Source: JBLKSS01 sp047607725 (lineage in GTDB: Bacteria; Pseudomonadota; Gammaproteobacteria; Enterobacterales; Enterobacteriaceae). Taken from it: 16,839 bases of DNA. The position numbers and the translations under genes are program-made. The stretch covers positions 1 through 16,839 of the forward strand of contig NZ_JBLKSS010000137.1 in the NCBI RefSeq assembly GCF_047607725.1, read 5' to 3'. Shown here in pieces: positions 15,955 to 16,839 of this stretch (position 1 is the first letter of the stretch; every line of letters starts with the position of its first letter). Under the pieces are notes generated by a model. That model saw nothing but the letters and a program-made list of their open reading frames with translations, was not told the DNA's origin and did no database searches.

Positions 15955-16764
15955 ATGAAATCAGCCTCACTTCAAGGTCTGAAATCCCGCCCCGCCAGGC
16001 TTCTCACCATCGACGACCAACTTCCTTGTCCTGGACCACAATTTGCTGAACTCTGGCAACAATGGCTGGATTGGGCAAATGCCGCCAAAGCACCGGAGTT
16101 TCGCGCACAAAGATCCTGTGTTTATCGGCGTAATGACAAAGCATTACCCATGCTTAACCACTGTCTAAAAAAGCAGATAGAAGAACTTGATTTCTCAGCA
16201 CTGGGACAGGATGACTTCCCAGCTTGTTTCCCGTCACACATTACCTCACTCACTCACTCACTCTCTTTCGAACAGAACAGGCTAACCGATCTCACCGCCA
16301 TTATGTACAGTCTCCCTAACACGTTAAAAAGCCTGAATATTAGCTCTAATCCTATCAATAATCCTCCCGGGCGCTACCCGCCATACCTGCAGAAACTTTT
16401 CATTTATAACGCAGATATAGAAACACTATCGATTGACTTTGTTCCATCACTGCCAACGTCGCTGAAAGTGCTGGATCTTTCCTCGAATCATCTGACCTCT
16501 CTGCCGGAAAATATTTCAGCGCTACCGGCTGGTTTGGAGATGCTGCTGTTGATCAATAATAAATTCACCGACATTCCGGAGGTGTTATTCACCCTGCCGG
16601 CCAGCTGCGAGATTTACATACCTCACAATTCCATTCCGGCAGAGCGCCTGCAACAGATTGAAGCGCGTATTACCGCGCCGGACTATCAGGGACCGCGCAT
16701 TTTCCGTAAGCGCCCCGTGGAGGACGTCTTGAATTATTGGTGGGTTTGTTGTATGGCCCGGTAA
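15955..16764 (+). pseudogene. IpaH/SspH-like leucine-rich-repeat effector, NEL domain cut off
   Basis: The product resembles type III secreted IpaH/SspH/YopM-like effectors, whose LRR domain binds host targets and whose C-terminal NEL domain is an E3 ubiquitin ligase. A ribosome-binding site GGAG (15945-15948) precedes ATG 15955. Residues 1-60 include the helical FAELWQQWLDWANAAKAPEF segment typical before these LRRs. From about residue 80 come 20-22-residue repeats, e.g. LPNTLKSLNISSNPI, LPTSLKVLDLSSNHLTSLPE, LPAGLEMLLLINNKFTDIPE. The repeats end at the linker AERLQQIEARITAPDYQGPRIF, which in IpaH/SspH leads directly into the NEL domain. Exactly there (16706) the GTAAGCG element begins, adding RKRPVEDVLNYWWVCCMAR and a stop at 16764. 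About 250 effector residues remain; the catalytic Cys domain is gone. A (TCAC)4 tract at 16246-16261 lies inside the LRR region. A truncated LRR-only protein could still be secreted and bind a target. Confidence 0.8.
16246..16261 (+). repeat. (TCAC)4 tetranucleotide tract in the effector gene
   Basis: Four perfect TCAC units lie inside the LRR coding sequence, encoding SLTHSLS. Slippage by one unit would shift the frame, so the tract could switch the protein off. Whether it varies is not visible from one sequence. Confidence 0.7.
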
Positions 16765-16839
16765 GAATATGTTCCACTACGATGCCTAGTGAACCCGCAT
16801 CCTATAAGGGACGGCTGTCAGATCATGGATAATCCGGCG
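16706..16839 (+). mobile_element. Left end of the GTAAGCG (IS66-like) element, running off the window
   Basis: These 134 bp match 8081-8214 with two substitutions (GATAAG/GGTAAG and CTACAATG/CTACGATG), so they are the same element end in the same orientation. Its tip lies immediately after the LRR-effector linker, marking the insertion point. An ATG after position 16820 (ATGGATAATCCGGCG) could open an element-encoded frame, but the window ends. The flanking 8-mer is CATTTTCC. The rest of the element is not visible. Confidence 0.85.

Overview
The window looks like the chromosome of a Sodalis-type enterobacterium, meaning a recently host-restricted insect symbiont related to S. glossinidius. 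Three things suggest this. The housekeeping proteins (FolD, YbcJ, CysS, LpxH, PurE, PurK) are clearly enterobacterial and follow the E. coli argU-folD-ybcJ-cysS-ppiB-lpxH-purEK order. Eight genes are broken by stops, frameshifts or insertions. Insertion-element ends and a damaged type III-style leucine-rich-repeat effector are present. The species call is inference, because no database search was possible.

Layout. Positions 150-1326 hold a decayed tyrosine integrase that abuts the 3' end of tRNA-Arg(UCU) (1342-1418, minus strand), the classic argU phage attachment site. Positions 1602-8016 are the conserved core: folD, ybcJ, cysS (minus), a frameshifted ppiB, lpxH, a frameshifted ASCH-domain gene (minus), then purE-purK behind a recognisable PurR operator. 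At 8081-8418 lies a 338-bp transposase-less element with perfect 50-bp terminal inverted repeats that start GTAAGCG (IS66-like ends). It cuts into a PAS-domain regulator gene (8419-8780, minus). The next 600 bp have no gene.

Positions 9375-13816 (all minus) hold a scavenging operon: a Tat-exported NitT/TauT-type substrate-binding protein, a permease and an ATPase that overlap by 4 bp at each junction, followed by an ATZ/TRZ-type amidohydrolase whose reading frame is broken near its N-terminus. The transporter reads as intact and the hydrolase as broken, so the system appears to have lost its enzymatic step.

Positions 13951-14106 encode a possible 51-residue exported peptide. Positions 14668-15591 are a decayed Rpn-family (PD-(D/E)XK, 'transposase_31') gene. 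Positions 15955-16705 encode an IpaH/SspH-like LRR effector. It is cut exactly at the linker where the NEL ubiquitin-ligase domain should begin, by a second copy of the GTAAGCG element end (16706-16839). This copy matches 8081-8214 with two differences.

Taken together, the core biosynthetic genes (one-carbon metabolism, tRNA charging, lipid A, purines) are mostly maintained, while accessory genes (prophage, regulator, catabolic enzyme, effector, mobile nuclease) are decaying, several with mobile-element involvement.
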